The position numbers were made by a program, and so were the translations under genes. Source: an uncultured Lactobacillus sp. (GTDB lineage Bacteria; Bacillota; Bacilli; Lactobacillales; Lactobacillaceae). Taken from it: a stretch of 31,243 nt of DNA. This document shows, one piece after another, positions 23,772 through 31,243 of this stretch. The stretch spans positions 1 to 31,243 of the forward strand of contig NZ_CAJURR010000026.1 of NCBI RefSeq assembly GCF_910589175.1, in the 5' to 3' direction. Every line of letters starts with the position of its first letter. The stretch's first letter is position 1. The notes under the pieces were generated by a model. That model made no database searches and was not told where the DNA came from. It was given only the letters and a program-made list of their open reading frames with translations.

Positions 23772-26201
23772 TTATTCTTCAGGAACTGACATATTTACCA
23801 TATTTCTTCCCTTGCGATAGGCTTGTTTGATGTCATTAATGGTTAAATCTTTTCCCTTTTGATCATATGCAACTAATACTTCTCTAACACCATCAGCAAA
23901 CTTGCTTAACAATCTAAAGATAGTAATTTCTGCAAAGAATAAAACTAACAATAAGAAAACAGCCGTTGCAGAGATACGTGAAAGTGCAAATAAATTATGG
24001 AAGAAAATAATAGATAAAACTAATGCCAAAAAGGATCCACCTAGAACAGTCCATCTAAATTTATTTAGCGGTCTAGAAATATGGTATAGCACCATCATCC
24101 CTACTGCGACTAATAACATCGTGGCCGTTGTGGCTACTTCTGGTCTACCTAATTCTAAAACCATATCTGCCACTACCAAAATTGAAACCGCGAGCATATC
24201 TGTAATTCCACCAGGAATTGCCCTTGACAATACGTTAGGAATAAATTTTCCACGAATACGGTTGTAATTATTCTCAAGAGCTAGTAAGAATGATGGTAGA
24301 CCAATAGTAAATGCTGAAATTAAGGCTATTTGAGCCGGACGCAATGGATAAGACATTGCAAAGGCGAGAGAAAAGATAGCCATTAAAAATGAAAAGATAT
24401 TCTTTACCAAGAACAGACTAGCTGATCTTTCAATATTATTAACTACCTTTCTTCCCTCATCTACGACTTTCGGCATACGAGCAAAATCAGAATCTAATAA
24501 AACAACTTGGGATGCTTGAACAGCAGCACTATTCCCTGATGCCATAGCAATTGAACAATCTGCTGTCTTCATTGCTAAAATGTCGTTAACACCATCTCCT
24601 GTCATTGCAACAGTATTACCATTTTTTTGAAGAGCTTTAATTAACTTTTTCTTTTGATCAGGTTTAACACGTCCAAAAACGTTATATTTTTTAACAACTT
24701 CTTCATAGTCACCTTCACCAATTTCGGTTGCATCAATCAACTTATCTGCATCCCGAATACCTGCTTGCTTTGCAACACGTGCTACCGTTAAAGGGTTATC
24801 TCCAGAGATCACTTTGATATTTACCCCTTGACGATCAAAATATTCAAAAGTACTTTTTGCTTCTTTACGGATTGGATTAGAAATTAAAATATAGCCTAAT
24901 AGCTCAACCGGCCCTACTAATTTTTCCTTTTCATCCCTTAGTGCATGCGGATATTTTCCAAAAACCAAAACACGATATCCTTGTCGGGTATATTGATTTA
25001 TTTCTTTTTCGTAATTTTTAAATTGATCCCGTAATACAAACTCAGGCGCACCCATTAATAAAGTGTTGTTCTTAATAACTACCCCACTATATTTATTTAC
25101 CGAAGTAAAAGGGATGATTTGCGTAGCCTGAATATTAAATTTTTGATTAAAAGCTTTTGCGACAGCCTTGATAGTTGCATTATCATGAGGCATATTTTGG
25201 GCAAAAATAGCAATTTCTTTGGTTAACTCTTCTTTAGTAACACTAACTGGAATAACTTCTTCTACTTCCATTTTAGGCTCAGTAATTGTTCCAGTCTTAT
25301 CAACACATAGCACATTAACCCGAGCTAATGTTTCAACACTTTTCATATCATGAAGCATAACTTGGGAACGTGCTAAACGCATAGCTGCTAAGGCCAAAGC
25401 AATTGTGGTTAATAAATAAAGACCTTCAGGAATCATTCCAATAATTGCGGCTTCCATTGAGACAATACTGTCTGCTAGATTTAAATGATTTACATAACGG
25501 GCAACGATGAAAAGCGCAATTCCACACGGAATAATGATAATTCCAACCCATTTAATCAATCGATTAATTGAGCGCACCATTTCAGAGCCCTCTTTTGAAT
25601 TCATCGCTTTAGCTTCTAAAGTTAGCTTAGAAACATAAGAATTTTTTCCAACCTTTTCAAGGCGGGCATATGCCTTTCCTGCAACTACGAAGCTTCCGGA
25701 CATTAATTCTGAACCAACATCTTTCTCTATTTCATCAGCTTCACCAGTTAGCAATGCTTCATTTACCCGTAAAGTTCCAGAAATAACTTGCCCATCCGCA
25801 GGAATTTGATCCCCTGTTTTAAGTACAATTACATCCCCTAAAACTAGATCTTCGATTGGCACAATTTTTTCCTCTTGATCACGAATTACGGCTATTTTTG
25901 TTGTATTCATAACATTTAACTTGTCTAAAACACTTTTTGCACGTAATTCTTGGACAATCCCAATTATCATATTTGCGATAATAACTGGTAAAAATGTTAA
26001 ATCCTTGTATTCTCCAACGATCACTAACAAGATCGCTAATACTAAAAATATCAAGTTAAAATACGTAAATGTATTTTCCTTAATTATTTGCCAGGTAGTC
26101 TTAGCCTGATCATTAACAGCTCGGTTAACTTTTCCCTCTTTAATTCTTTGCTCAACTTCTGCTTGTGTTAAGCCAATTGGTTGTTTAAAGTTTTCCTTCA
26201 T
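23772..26201 (-). CDS. P-type cation-transporting ATPase, CtpE-like (probably calcium)
   Basis: HAD-family P-type ATPase, 809 residues, with no N-terminal heavy-metal domain. Seen: actuator motif LTGE (151-154), the membrane motif MIPEGLYLL (256-264), the phosphorylation motif DKTGT (Asp301), KVISGDNPLT and GDGVNDILAM near 520, and six further membrane segments towards the C-terminus. The pattern PEGLYLLTTIALALA with RLARSQVMLHDMKSVETLARV resembles the mycobacterial CtpE group, shown to move calcium; the ion here is inference. The ATG at 26201 is preferred, with AAGGA six bases before it; the ATG at 26207 touches that site. It starts 16 bases after the asparaginase stop, so the two are co-transcribed. 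No clear terminator follows. Confidence 0.85.
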   Translation of the reverse strand: MKENFKQPIGLTQAEVEQRIKEGKVNRAVNDQAKTTWQIIKENTFTYFNLIFLVLAILLVIVGEYKDLTFLPVIIANMIIGIVQELRAKSVLDKLNVMNTTKIAVIRDQEEKIVPIEDLVLGDVIVLKTGDQIPADGQVISGTLRVNEALLTGEADEIEKDVGSELMSGSFVVAGKAYARLEKVGKNSYVSKLTLEAKAMNSKEGSEMVRSINRLIKWVGIIIIPCGIALFIVARYVNHLNLADSIVSMEAAIIGMIPEGLYLLTTIALALAAMRLARSQVMLHDMKSVETLARVNVLCVDKTGTITEPKMEVEEVIPVSVTKEELTKEIAIFAQNMPHDNATIKAVAKAFNQKFNIQATQIIPFTSVNKYSGVVIKNNTLLMGAPEFVLRDQFKNYEKEINQYTRQGYRVLVFGKYPHALRDEKEKLVGPVELLGYILISNPIRKEAKSTFEYFDRQGVNIKVISGDNPLTVARVAKQAGIRDADKLIDATEIGEGDYEEVVKKYNVFGRVKPDQKKKLIKALQKNGNTVAMTGDGVNDILAMKTADCSIAMASGNSAAVQASQVVLLDSDFARMPKVVDEGRKVVNNIERSASLFLVKNIFSFLMAIFSLAFAMSYPLRPAQIALISAFTIGLPSFLLALENNYNRIRGKFIPNVLSRAIPGGITDMLAVSILVVADMVLELGRPEVATTATMLLVAVGMMVLYHISRPLNKFRWTVLGGSFLALVLSIIFFHNLFALSRISATAVFLLLVLFFAEITIFRLLSKFADGVREVLVAYDQKGKDLTINDIKQAYRKGRNMVNMSVPEE

Positions 26202-26217
26202 TTGCATCCTTAAAAAA

Positions 26218-27234
26218 TTAATCTATCTGTAAATTATCGTCTTTTTCAATCGTTACTTCACCAGCTACATCAGTATTAAAAAAATCAGAAATCTGGTGAA
26301 CGTCCCATTTCTGACCTAATCCCCACATCAGTTTAGTAATCGCACTCTCTGAAGTCATATCACGAGCACTAATTGCTCCTTCAAGCAGCGCCTCTCTCCC
26401 AACTTCATATTTTGTAAGATCGCTTCGCTCATATAAGCATTGACTCGTTGCAATAATAGGTATTCCTCTTCGAATCAGTTTTCCAATTGCAGCTACCAAA
26501 TTTCTCCGGATATAATTCATTCCGCCTAAACCATATGCTTCAATTACAATTCCTTGACATCCGCTTTCGACCATTGCAAATAGTAAATCAGGATCAAAGC
26601 CCGGAAATAGTTTAACTAAAGAAACATGAGGATTAATGTTAGTATTTAAAGTTGTGTCTTTGGTGTTTTTAGGTAATTTTTGTTTAGAGAATACCAAACC
26701 ATCAGATGTTACTCTAGCTACTGGTGGTACATTAACACTTTCAAAAGCATCAAAATTAATTGTTCTGACCTTAACACTTCTGCATCCCAGCATCACTTTT
26801 CGATCAAAGGCTAAATAGATATTAGGATGACAACTAGCTGCTGCCGCAAAGGCTAATTTTAAATTATCTGGTGCATCACTCAGTACCACATTAATTGGGA
26901 CCTGGCTTCCAGTTAAAACAACTGGAATGTTAATATTTTGCAGCATAAAAGAAAGCATGGATGCTGTATAGGCCATGGTATCAGTACCATGAGATACTAC
27001 AATCCCATCATACTTATTTCGATTTTCATAAATTTTCTCAGCGATTAATTTCCATTCTTCAGGCTGAATATTAGAAGAATCAAGCTGTAAAATATCTTCT
27101 ACAGTAATGTCATAAGGTAATTCTCCTAACATATTGATTAATTGTTCACCAGATTCTTTAGGTACTAACCCAGCTTCTGAAACAACTGACGCAATTGTTC
27201 CACCCGTTGAAAGCAATAATATTTTCTTTTTCAT
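26218..27234 (-). CDS. L-asparaginase, type I
   Basis: Hydrolyses L-asparagine to L-aspartate and ammonia. Seen: STGGTIAS at residues 9-16 with nucleophile Thr13, the second catalytic motif VSHGTDTMAYTA, and VLTGSQVPI. No signal peptide, so it is the cytoplasmic type I (AnsA-like) form; 338 residues fits. The ATG at 27234 has GAAGAGGA directly upstream. A promoter overlaps the preceding terminator (27272-27300). The downstream P-type ATPase follows in the same unit. With the aminotransferase and dehydrogenase elsewhere in the window it could feed aspartate into C4 acids. Confidence 0.93.
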   Translation of the reverse strand: MKKKILLLSTGGTIASVVSEAGLVPKESGEQLINMLGELPYDITVEDILQLDSSNIQPEEWKLIAEKIYENRNKYDGIVVSHGTDTMAYTASMLSFMLQNINIPVVLTGSQVPINVVLSDAPDNLKLAFAAAASCHPNIYLAFDRKVMLGCRSVKVRTINFDAFESVNVPPVARVTSDGLVFSKQKLPKNTKDTTLNTNINPHVSLVKLFPGFDPDLLFAMVESGCQGIVIEAYGLGGMNYIRRNLVAAIGKLIRRGIPIIATSQCLYERSDLTKYEVGREALLEGAISARDMTSESAITKLMWGLGQKWDVHQISDFFNTDVAGEVTIEKDDNLQID

Positions 27235-27271
27235 TCCTCTTCACTCACTCTTTAATTCTCTTGTTCTATTA

Positions 27272-27300
27272 ATTATACGAAAAAAGTTGTCATAGTTTAA
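27272..27300 (-). promoter_or_regulatory. Candidate promoter of the asparaginase unit, overlapping a terminator
   Basis: TATAAT (27272-27277) with TTAAAC (27295-27300) 17 bases upstream. The -35 lies in the loop and arm of the terminator at 27281-27320, leaving about 30 bases of leader before the start codon. Confidence 0.5.
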
Positions 27301-27320
27301 ATGCCATGACAACTTTTTAA
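27281..27320 (-). terminator. Terminator after the ThrE-type exporter gene
   Basis: AAAAAGTTGTCAT pairs perfectly with ATGACAACTTTTT, followed by a T-rich end, immediately after the stop codon at 27328. Confidence 0.9.
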
Positions 27321-27327
27321 TAAAAAT

Positions 27328-28710
27328 CTATCCAGCATGCCGCCAGTCTTTATCCATTAAAATCCGAGCTGCAATTAAGCCTAATGGTAAACAAATTACA
27401 ATCATTAAAGCTTGAACCATCCATAAGGCGCCTGCATTTAATGAAGTTAATCCTAAGTTAAACATAGCTCGATACATATATAGACCAGGGACCATAATTA
27501 CAATTGATGGTACCGTAATAGCAATTCTCGGAAAACCAGTTTTACGTCTAATAATTGAAGCTAACATTCCTGCAACAAAGGCTCCGATAAAAGCAGCCAC
27601 AGCTGGTGGAACATTTGACCAATCAACTAAACTCAAGCGCAAAGTATTTGCGATAGCTCCGGAAATTCCTGCAACAGTTGCCATTGGAATCCTAGAATTA
27701 AACATAATTGAAAAGCCAAAAACTCCGCAAAAACTAGCAATTAATCTTAAAAGAGTTAAAACCAATGGTGTTAGTCCTAATTTCTCAAAGTTTTGTGGAT
27801 GCAGATTTAAGATTAAAGCCATTACCCAACCAACTGCAGTTGCAACAACAATAATCATTATTGCATAAGCCATTCTCTCTAATCCTGATCTCATATCAAG
27901 CTTAGAAATATCTAGCCCCGATGTAATAAACGGAAAACCTGGAATTACAAAGAGCATTGCTCCAATATATCCATCTAAATGATGAAGGCTAACTGGATAA
28001 AATAATCTAATCAAGTAAAAACTACCCACATATACTGCGCAGGCTACAGCAACTGCTACGGTAATGTTAGCTAAAATAGTTAGATGTCGATCAATCATTT
28101 TTCGGCGAACGTAATTTCCACAACCCGCTCCTAAAAAGGCGCAAATAACTTCAAAAATTCCGCCACCTAGTAAAAAAATAAATCCTGCACATGCAAGACC
28201 AGCAGCCAGTCCAACTTGCCACGGAGCATATTGCGATTTCATTGTCGAAATCTCTTCTAATCTGTTATGAATTTGTCCAATCGTCCAATTTCCGTTATCT
28301 TTTTTAAACTGACTAACAAAGTTTTCCATACGGTCCAGCTTAGTCGTATTAACTCCTGTTGATGGTAAACTTAGAGCCTGCGTATAGCTCTTACCATCTG
28401 CATCCACACAAGTATATTCAATGGAAACGAGTCCAATATCCGTACTGCATGTCATATCTAAACAGCGTGCAATTGTATTCATTGCTGATCTTACACGCCA
28501 TGCTCCAGTCCCACATGATAGAAGCATCATCCCAATATGCCCTACAATTACCGATCGCTCAGCCAAAGTCGCATTTTTAGCAGGCGTAATATTATCACTA
28601 GTAAAAAACTCCTGCCATCGAATTCGCATATGATGATGATGCGATAAAGTATGTTGATGATGGAGCTGGTTTACACGTTCATTTTTACTTTCTTTACTAT
28701 TCACTTTCAT
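27328..28710 (-). CDS. Threonine/serine exporter, ThrE family
   Basis: Membrane protein joining the two ThrE parts (DUF1212 and DUF3815) in one chain, about 460 residues with about ten membrane segments from residue 165 on. The cytoplasmic N-terminal part has the family motifs ERSVIVGHIGMMLLSCGTGAWRV-type and STDIGLVSIEYTC. The motif FVIPGFPFITSGLDI and the later TVPSIVIMVPGLYMYRA are typical. The ATG at 28710 is preceded by TTGGGGACT; an in-frame ATG at 28737 has AAAGGT only one base away, so the start is uncertain by nine codons. Near the N-terminus is a His cluster, HHQHTLSHHHH (17-27). Threonine and serine efflux is the known role of the family; the serine dehydratase in this window acts on the same amino acid. 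Confidence 0.88.
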   Translation of the reverse strand: MKVNSKESKNERVNQLHHQHTLSHHHHMRIRWQEFFTSDNITPAKNATLAERSVIVGHIGMMLLSCGTGAWRVRSAMNTIARCLDMTCSTDIGLVSIEYTCVDADGKSYTQALSLPSTGVNTTKLDRMENFVSQFKKDNGNWTIGQIHNRLEEISTMKSQYAPWQVGLAAGLACAGFIFLLGGGIFEVICAFLGAGCGNYVRRKMIDRHLTILANITVAVAVACAVYVGSFYLIRLFYPVSLHHLDGYIGAMLFVIPGFPFITSGLDISKLDMRSGLERMAYAIMIIVVATAVGWVMALILNLHPQNFEKLGLTPLVLTLLRLIASFCGVFGFSIMFNSRIPMATVAGISGAIANTLRLSLVDWSNVPPAVAAFIGAFVAGMLASIIRRKTGFPRIAITVPSIVIMVPGLYMYRAMFNLGLTSLNAGALWMVQALMIVICLPLGLIAARILMDKDWRHAG

Positions 28711-28756
28711 AGTCCCCAAACTTTGATTAAATATCATACCTTTAAAATTTTATCAC

Positions 28757-28800
28757 ACAAAAAACGTCTTGCACTCTCAACTTAAGTACAAGACGTTTTT
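28757..28800 (-). terminator. Terminator after the dehydrogenase gene
   Basis: AAAAACGTCTTGTACTT pairs with AGTGCAAGACGTTTTTT on the minus strand (one mismatch near the loop), with T-run, between the stop at 28819 and the exporter start. Confidence 0.9.
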
Positions 28801-28818
28801 AATTATTAAAATTATTGT

Positions 28819-29745
28819 TTAAAGGTCGATCCCATCAACAACTTCTTTCATCTTAGCTGCGGAGTAAGCCATTTTCTTCTTTTCATCTTCTGACAAGTGA
28901 AGCTCAATCACATCGCTAATTCCATTAGCAGTAACTACAGCTGGGCTTCCTAAGTAAAGATCATGGATACCATATTCGCCAGTCATTGGTGCAGATAGCG
29001 GCATCACTAGAGCTTTATTTTCTAAGATTGCCTTACAGATTTGTGTTAAGCACATTGCAACGCCATAAAAAGTGGCTCCTTTATTAGCAATAATCTTGCC
29101 ACCCTTTTTACGAACATCAGTCTCTAATTCAACTAATGTTTCTTCATCTAATTCTTTATAAGAACGAAGAAGCTTATGGTCAATAATTGCTTCATCAAAG
29201 TTCTCAAAAGAGGTATCACCATGTTCACCTAAAACATAAGCATCAATATGATCCACATTAACACCAGTCTTATGTGATAAAGCCACACGCAAGCGAGCTG
29301 TATCAAGGGATGTACCGGTTCCGATAACTTTATTCTTAGGAAAACCGGATAACTTTTGAGTTAAAGTAGTTAAAATGTCTACTGGATTAGCAGAAACAAC
29401 AAAAATACCGTTAAACCCAGACTCAACAATTGGTTTTACAATTGATTCTAAAATCTTAACATTAGTTTTTACTAAATCTAGTCTAGTCATTCCAGGCTTT
29501 CTTGCAGCTCCAGCAGTAATTACAGCTATATCTGCATCTTTTGCATCACTATAGTCTCCACTCTTAACTGTGCATTGACCAACAAATGGGGCTAAATCCT
29601 CTAAATCTAAGGCATCCCCTTCAGTAATTTTTTTGACTACATCACAAATTACCAATTCATCAATTCTAACATTTTGCAATAAGTCATTTGCAAAGGTAGA
29701 ACCGACACGGCCGTCACCAACTAAAAATACTTTTCTACGACTCAT
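28819..29745 (-). CDS. LDH-family 2-hydroxyacid dehydrogenase, predicted malate specificity
   Basis: NAD-dependent L-lactate/malate dehydrogenase superfamily, 308 residues. Rossmann motif VGDGRVGSTFA (9-19) with Asp35 for NADH; active-site loop AARKPGMTR (80-88) with catalytic Arg88; substrate Arg151 in TSLDTARLR; catalytic His175 in GEHGDTSF. The backbone is LDH-like (KGATFYGVA retained), but the specificity residue, Gln102 in lactate dehydrogenases, is Arg82 here, and the loop reads ARKPGM as in malate dehydrogenases. Oxaloacetate/malate is therefore the predicted substrate; other 2-keto acids are possible. The ATG has AAAGGAG upstream. It is 79 bases from the fumarate-reductase-like gene, with a cre-like site between. 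General databases may call it L-lactate dehydrogenase. Confidence 0.85.
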   Translation of the reverse strand: MSRRKVFLVGDGRVGSTFANDLLQNVRIDELVICDVVKKITEGDALDLEDLAPFVGQCTVKSGDYSDAKDADIAVITAGAARKPGMTRLDLVKTNVKILESIVKPIVESGFNGIFVVSANPVDILTTLTQKLSGFPKNKVIGTGTSLDTARLRVALSHKTGVNVDHIDAYVLGEHGDTSFENFDEAIIDHKLLRSYKELDEETLVELETDVRKKGGKIIANKGATFYGVAMCLTQICKAILENKALVMPLSAPMTGEYGIHDLYLGSPAVVTANGISDVIELHLSEDEKKKMAYSAAKMKEVVDGIDL

Positions 29746-29790
29746 TTTTATATATACTCCTTTAAATGAATGCTTAAATTCTACACTTTA

Positions 29791-29796
29791 AGTATA
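29791..29796 (-). promoter_or_regulatory. Candidate -10 box of the dehydrogenase gene
   Basis: TATACT on the minus strand, about 45 bases before the start codon. A -35 at 17-18 bases spacing would fall on CTTTCAA inside the cre-like site and is weak. Confidence 0.35.
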
Positions 29797-29813
29797 CACA
29801 AATAGCCCTCTTA

Positions 29814-29828
29814 TTGAAAGCGCTTTAT
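29814..29828. promoter_or_regulatory. cre-like catabolite control site
   Basis: TTGAAAGCGCTTTAT (plus strand) matches the strong cre core TGAAAGCGCTTTCA at 12 of 14 positions. It overlaps the stop codon of the flavoprotein gene and lies about 70 bases upstream of the dehydrogenase start. CcpA binding is inference. Confidence 0.5.
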
Positions 29829-31216
29829 TCAATTAAACCTGCCATTGCTTTTCCAGCTTCACGACCAAAAATAATGGTTTCAGCAATTGAATTACCACCA
29901 ATTCGATTGTTACCGTGTAAGCCGCCACTAACTTCACCTGCAGCATACAAGCCAGAAATAAAGTTTCCATTGGTATCATACACACGTGTATCAGGTGCAA
30001 CATGAATTCCGCCCATTGTGTAATGGATAGCAGGTGCAATATGAATTGCATAATATGGTGCATGGTCTAACTCAGCCATTCCGGTAGTACGGCCAAATTT
30101 TGTATCATCATTATTTGCTACTGCTTTATTCCAATTTTTAAGTGTTTCTTCAAGGTTAGACACTGGAACTTTAATGTTTTCAGCTAATTCTGCAATAGTA
30201 TTTCCATGAACAACCAAATTAATTGAATCATAAAATTCAATTGCCTTAACCCTATCTCTAACTCCTTGGTCAAAGATTAAATATGCAGAATGCTCTGGAG
30301 TTTGGGTAATCGCATTTGATACGATCTTTCGCGTATTCAATTCATTAACAAATCTCTTACCTTGATGATCAACTAAAATAGCCCCTTCACCTCGTACTGC
30401 TTCACCAATTAAATACGCATGATCTGTATCTTGTTGAACTGTAGGGTGAACTTGAACTAACTCCAATTGCTCAAGTTGGGCTCCCACTTTATTAGCTAAT
30501 TTTAAGCCGTCTCCAGTCGCACCAGGTTGATTAGTTGTCTTATAGTTACGCAAATCTGGTCGATACTTAGCTATTAAATCTTTAGAAGCACCAAAACCAC
30601 CAGTAGCAAGTAAAACGGCTTTAGCTTTTACTTGACGATCATTATTAACTTCTATTCCATTAATATTCTTGTTGTCATCTTGTAATAATTTAGTCACCTT
30701 GGCATCAGTAAAAATTGGAATATTCTTTTCATCAGCAATTTTAAGTAAATTATTAACTAAAAATGCGCCAATTGGTGCCATTGAAGATGGACGGTGTGTA
30801 CGTTTTTTGGACATACCACCTGTAATTGTTAAATCATCTACTTTAATTCCTAAATCTTCAAGCCATGCAATAGCCAAAGGTGCATGCTCGACAAAATAAT
30901 GTAGCATTTCACGGTCATTCATGTAGCCGCCACCTTTTAGTGTCTCATCATAAAATTTTTGCATACTATCGTTTACACCTAAACGAGCTTGGACAATACT
31001 TTCAGCAGCATTCATACCAGAACTAGCTCTCATAGTGTTTCCACCTAAAAAGCCATTCTTTTCTAAAATTGCAACATTCAAACCATATTGTTGTGCTTGA
31101 ATAGCTGCGGCTAATCCTGTACCACCGCTTCCGACAATAATTGCATCATATTCTGCTTTTAACTTATCTACTGTTTGTGTTAGAAATTTATATACCTTTT
31201 TGTTTTGAAAGATAAT
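29825..31216 (-). CDS. Flavocytochrome c / fumarate reductase-type flavoprotein; start codon unclear
   Basis: FAD-dependent reductase of the fumarate/urocanate reductase group, soluble form without haem or FMN domain. The frame reads, from about 31150 down, YDAIIVGSGGTGLAAAI (FAD Rossmann motif), then AILEKNGFLGGNT. The active-site residues of fumarate reductases are present: VHPTV, EAVRGEGA, HYTMGG and GNNRIGGNSI. The open frame extends up to an in-frame TAA at 31217-31219, but contains no ATG, GTG or TTG before the TTG at 31081, which would remove the FAD motif. AAAAAGG at 31195-31201 looks like the ribosome binding site. A G missing between 31189 and 31190 would restore ATG AAA TTT in frame. 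It is either a start-lost gene, a non-standard start, or a sequence error. The next gene is the malate-like dehydrogenase. Confidence 0.8.
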   Translation of the reverse strand: MIFQNKKVYKFLTQTVDKLKAEYDAIIVGSGGTGLAAAIQAQQYGLNVAILEKNGFLGGNTMRASSGMNAAESIVQARLGVNDSMQKFYDETLKGGGYMNDREMLHYFVEHAPLAIAWLEDLGIKVDDLTITGGMSKKRTHRPSSMAPIGAFLVNNLLKIADEKNIPIFTDAKVTKLLQDDNKNINGIEVNNDRQVKAKAVLLATGGFGASKDLIAKYRPDLRNYKTTNQPGATGDGLKLANKVGAQLEQLELVQVHPTVQQDTDHAYLIGEAVRGEGAILVDHQGKRFVNELNTRKIVSNAITQTPEHSAYLIFDQGVRDRVKAIEFYDSINLVVHGNTIAELAENIKVPVSNLEETLKNWNKAVANNDDTKFGRTTGMAELDHAPYYAIHIAPAIHYTMGGIHVAPDTRVYDTNGNFISGLYAAGEVSGGLHGNNRIGGNSIAETIIFGREAGKAMAGLIE

Positions 31217-31243
31217 TTAATTAATAAAAAAACTTTTAAAACT

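Noticed and set aside
28641..28690. CAT/ATG-rich repeats encoding the His run as a microsatellite
   Set aside because: Codons are mixed CAT/CAC with other residues between, and no long perfect repeat is present.
31081..31081. TTG at 31079-31081 as the true start of the fumarate reductase-like protein
   Set aside because: It would remove the FAD-binding GSGGTG motif, which is in frame directly upstream, and there is no ribosome binding site before it.
1..31243. Search for CRISPR arrays, insertion sequences, prophage genes, tRNA and rRNA genes, and toxin-antitoxin pairs
   Set aside because: No spaced direct repeats, transposase or integrase motifs, tRNA-like cloverleaf or rRNA sequence was recognised by eye.

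Overview
The window is an AT-rich chromosomal segment of a low-GC Gram-positive bacterium. Gene content and order point to a Lactobacillus of the gasseri/johnsonii/acidophilus type: rpsU-yqeY-phoH-ybeY-era-recO-(glyQS), a hisS-aspS pair behind a T-box, prmA-rel-dtd, an LDH-family dehydrogenase beside a fumarate-reductase-like flavoprotein, and AGGAGG-type ribosome binding sites. The species is inferred from these patterns, not from a database comparison. Most genes are on the minus strand. I see no insertion sequence, prophage, CRISPR array, rRNA or tRNA gene.

Layout. 1-256: a glycine T-box leader (its gene lies off the left edge) and the recO terminator. 280-4300: minus-strand housekeeping cluster recO, era, ybeY, phoH, yqeY, rpsU, with a terminator between rpsU and yqeY and a strong rpsU promoter. 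4364-5263: plus-strand PPDK regulatory protein with its own promoter and terminator. 5277-7155: split L-serine dehydratase (sdaAB, sdaAA) followed by a SufT/MIP18-like Fe-S factor. 7244-10673: YitT-type membrane protein, msrA, a small unknown ORF, an SGNH hydrolase and msrB. 10778-11962: plus-strand class I aminotransferase. 12039-15400: aspS and hisS behind a T-box whose specifier region holds overlapping Asp and His codons. 15463-19527: dtd, rel, a small membrane protein and prmA. 19589-20092: plus-strand YbaK/EbsC deacylase. 20157-23692: two tandem paralogous polytopic membrane proteins, probably of GT-C/YfhO type. 23772-27234: CtpE-like P-type ATPase and L-asparaginase. 27328-28710: ThrE-type threonine/serine exporter. 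28819-31216: an LDH-family dehydrogenase with a malate-dehydrogenase-like specificity loop, and a flavocytochrome-c/fumarate-reductase-type flavoprotein.

How the genes fit together. Two themes recur. One is translation and stress housekeeping: Era, YbeY, RecO, S21, AspRS, HisRS, Dtd, Rel, PrmA and the YbaK-like deacylase. The other is amino-acid and C4-acid metabolism: serine dehydratase, asparaginase, a likely aspartate aminotransferase, a Thr/Ser exporter, a predicted malate dehydrogenase and a fumarate reductase. Together the last set suggests Asn/Asp to oxaloacetate to malate to fumarate to succinate as an electron sink. Fumarase is not in the window.

I did not find a clearly new multi-gene system. 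The most interesting points are the Arg in the dehydrogenase specificity loop, the GACAC two-codon specifier, the flavoprotein frame that lacks a usual start codon, and the duplicated membrane-protein locus.
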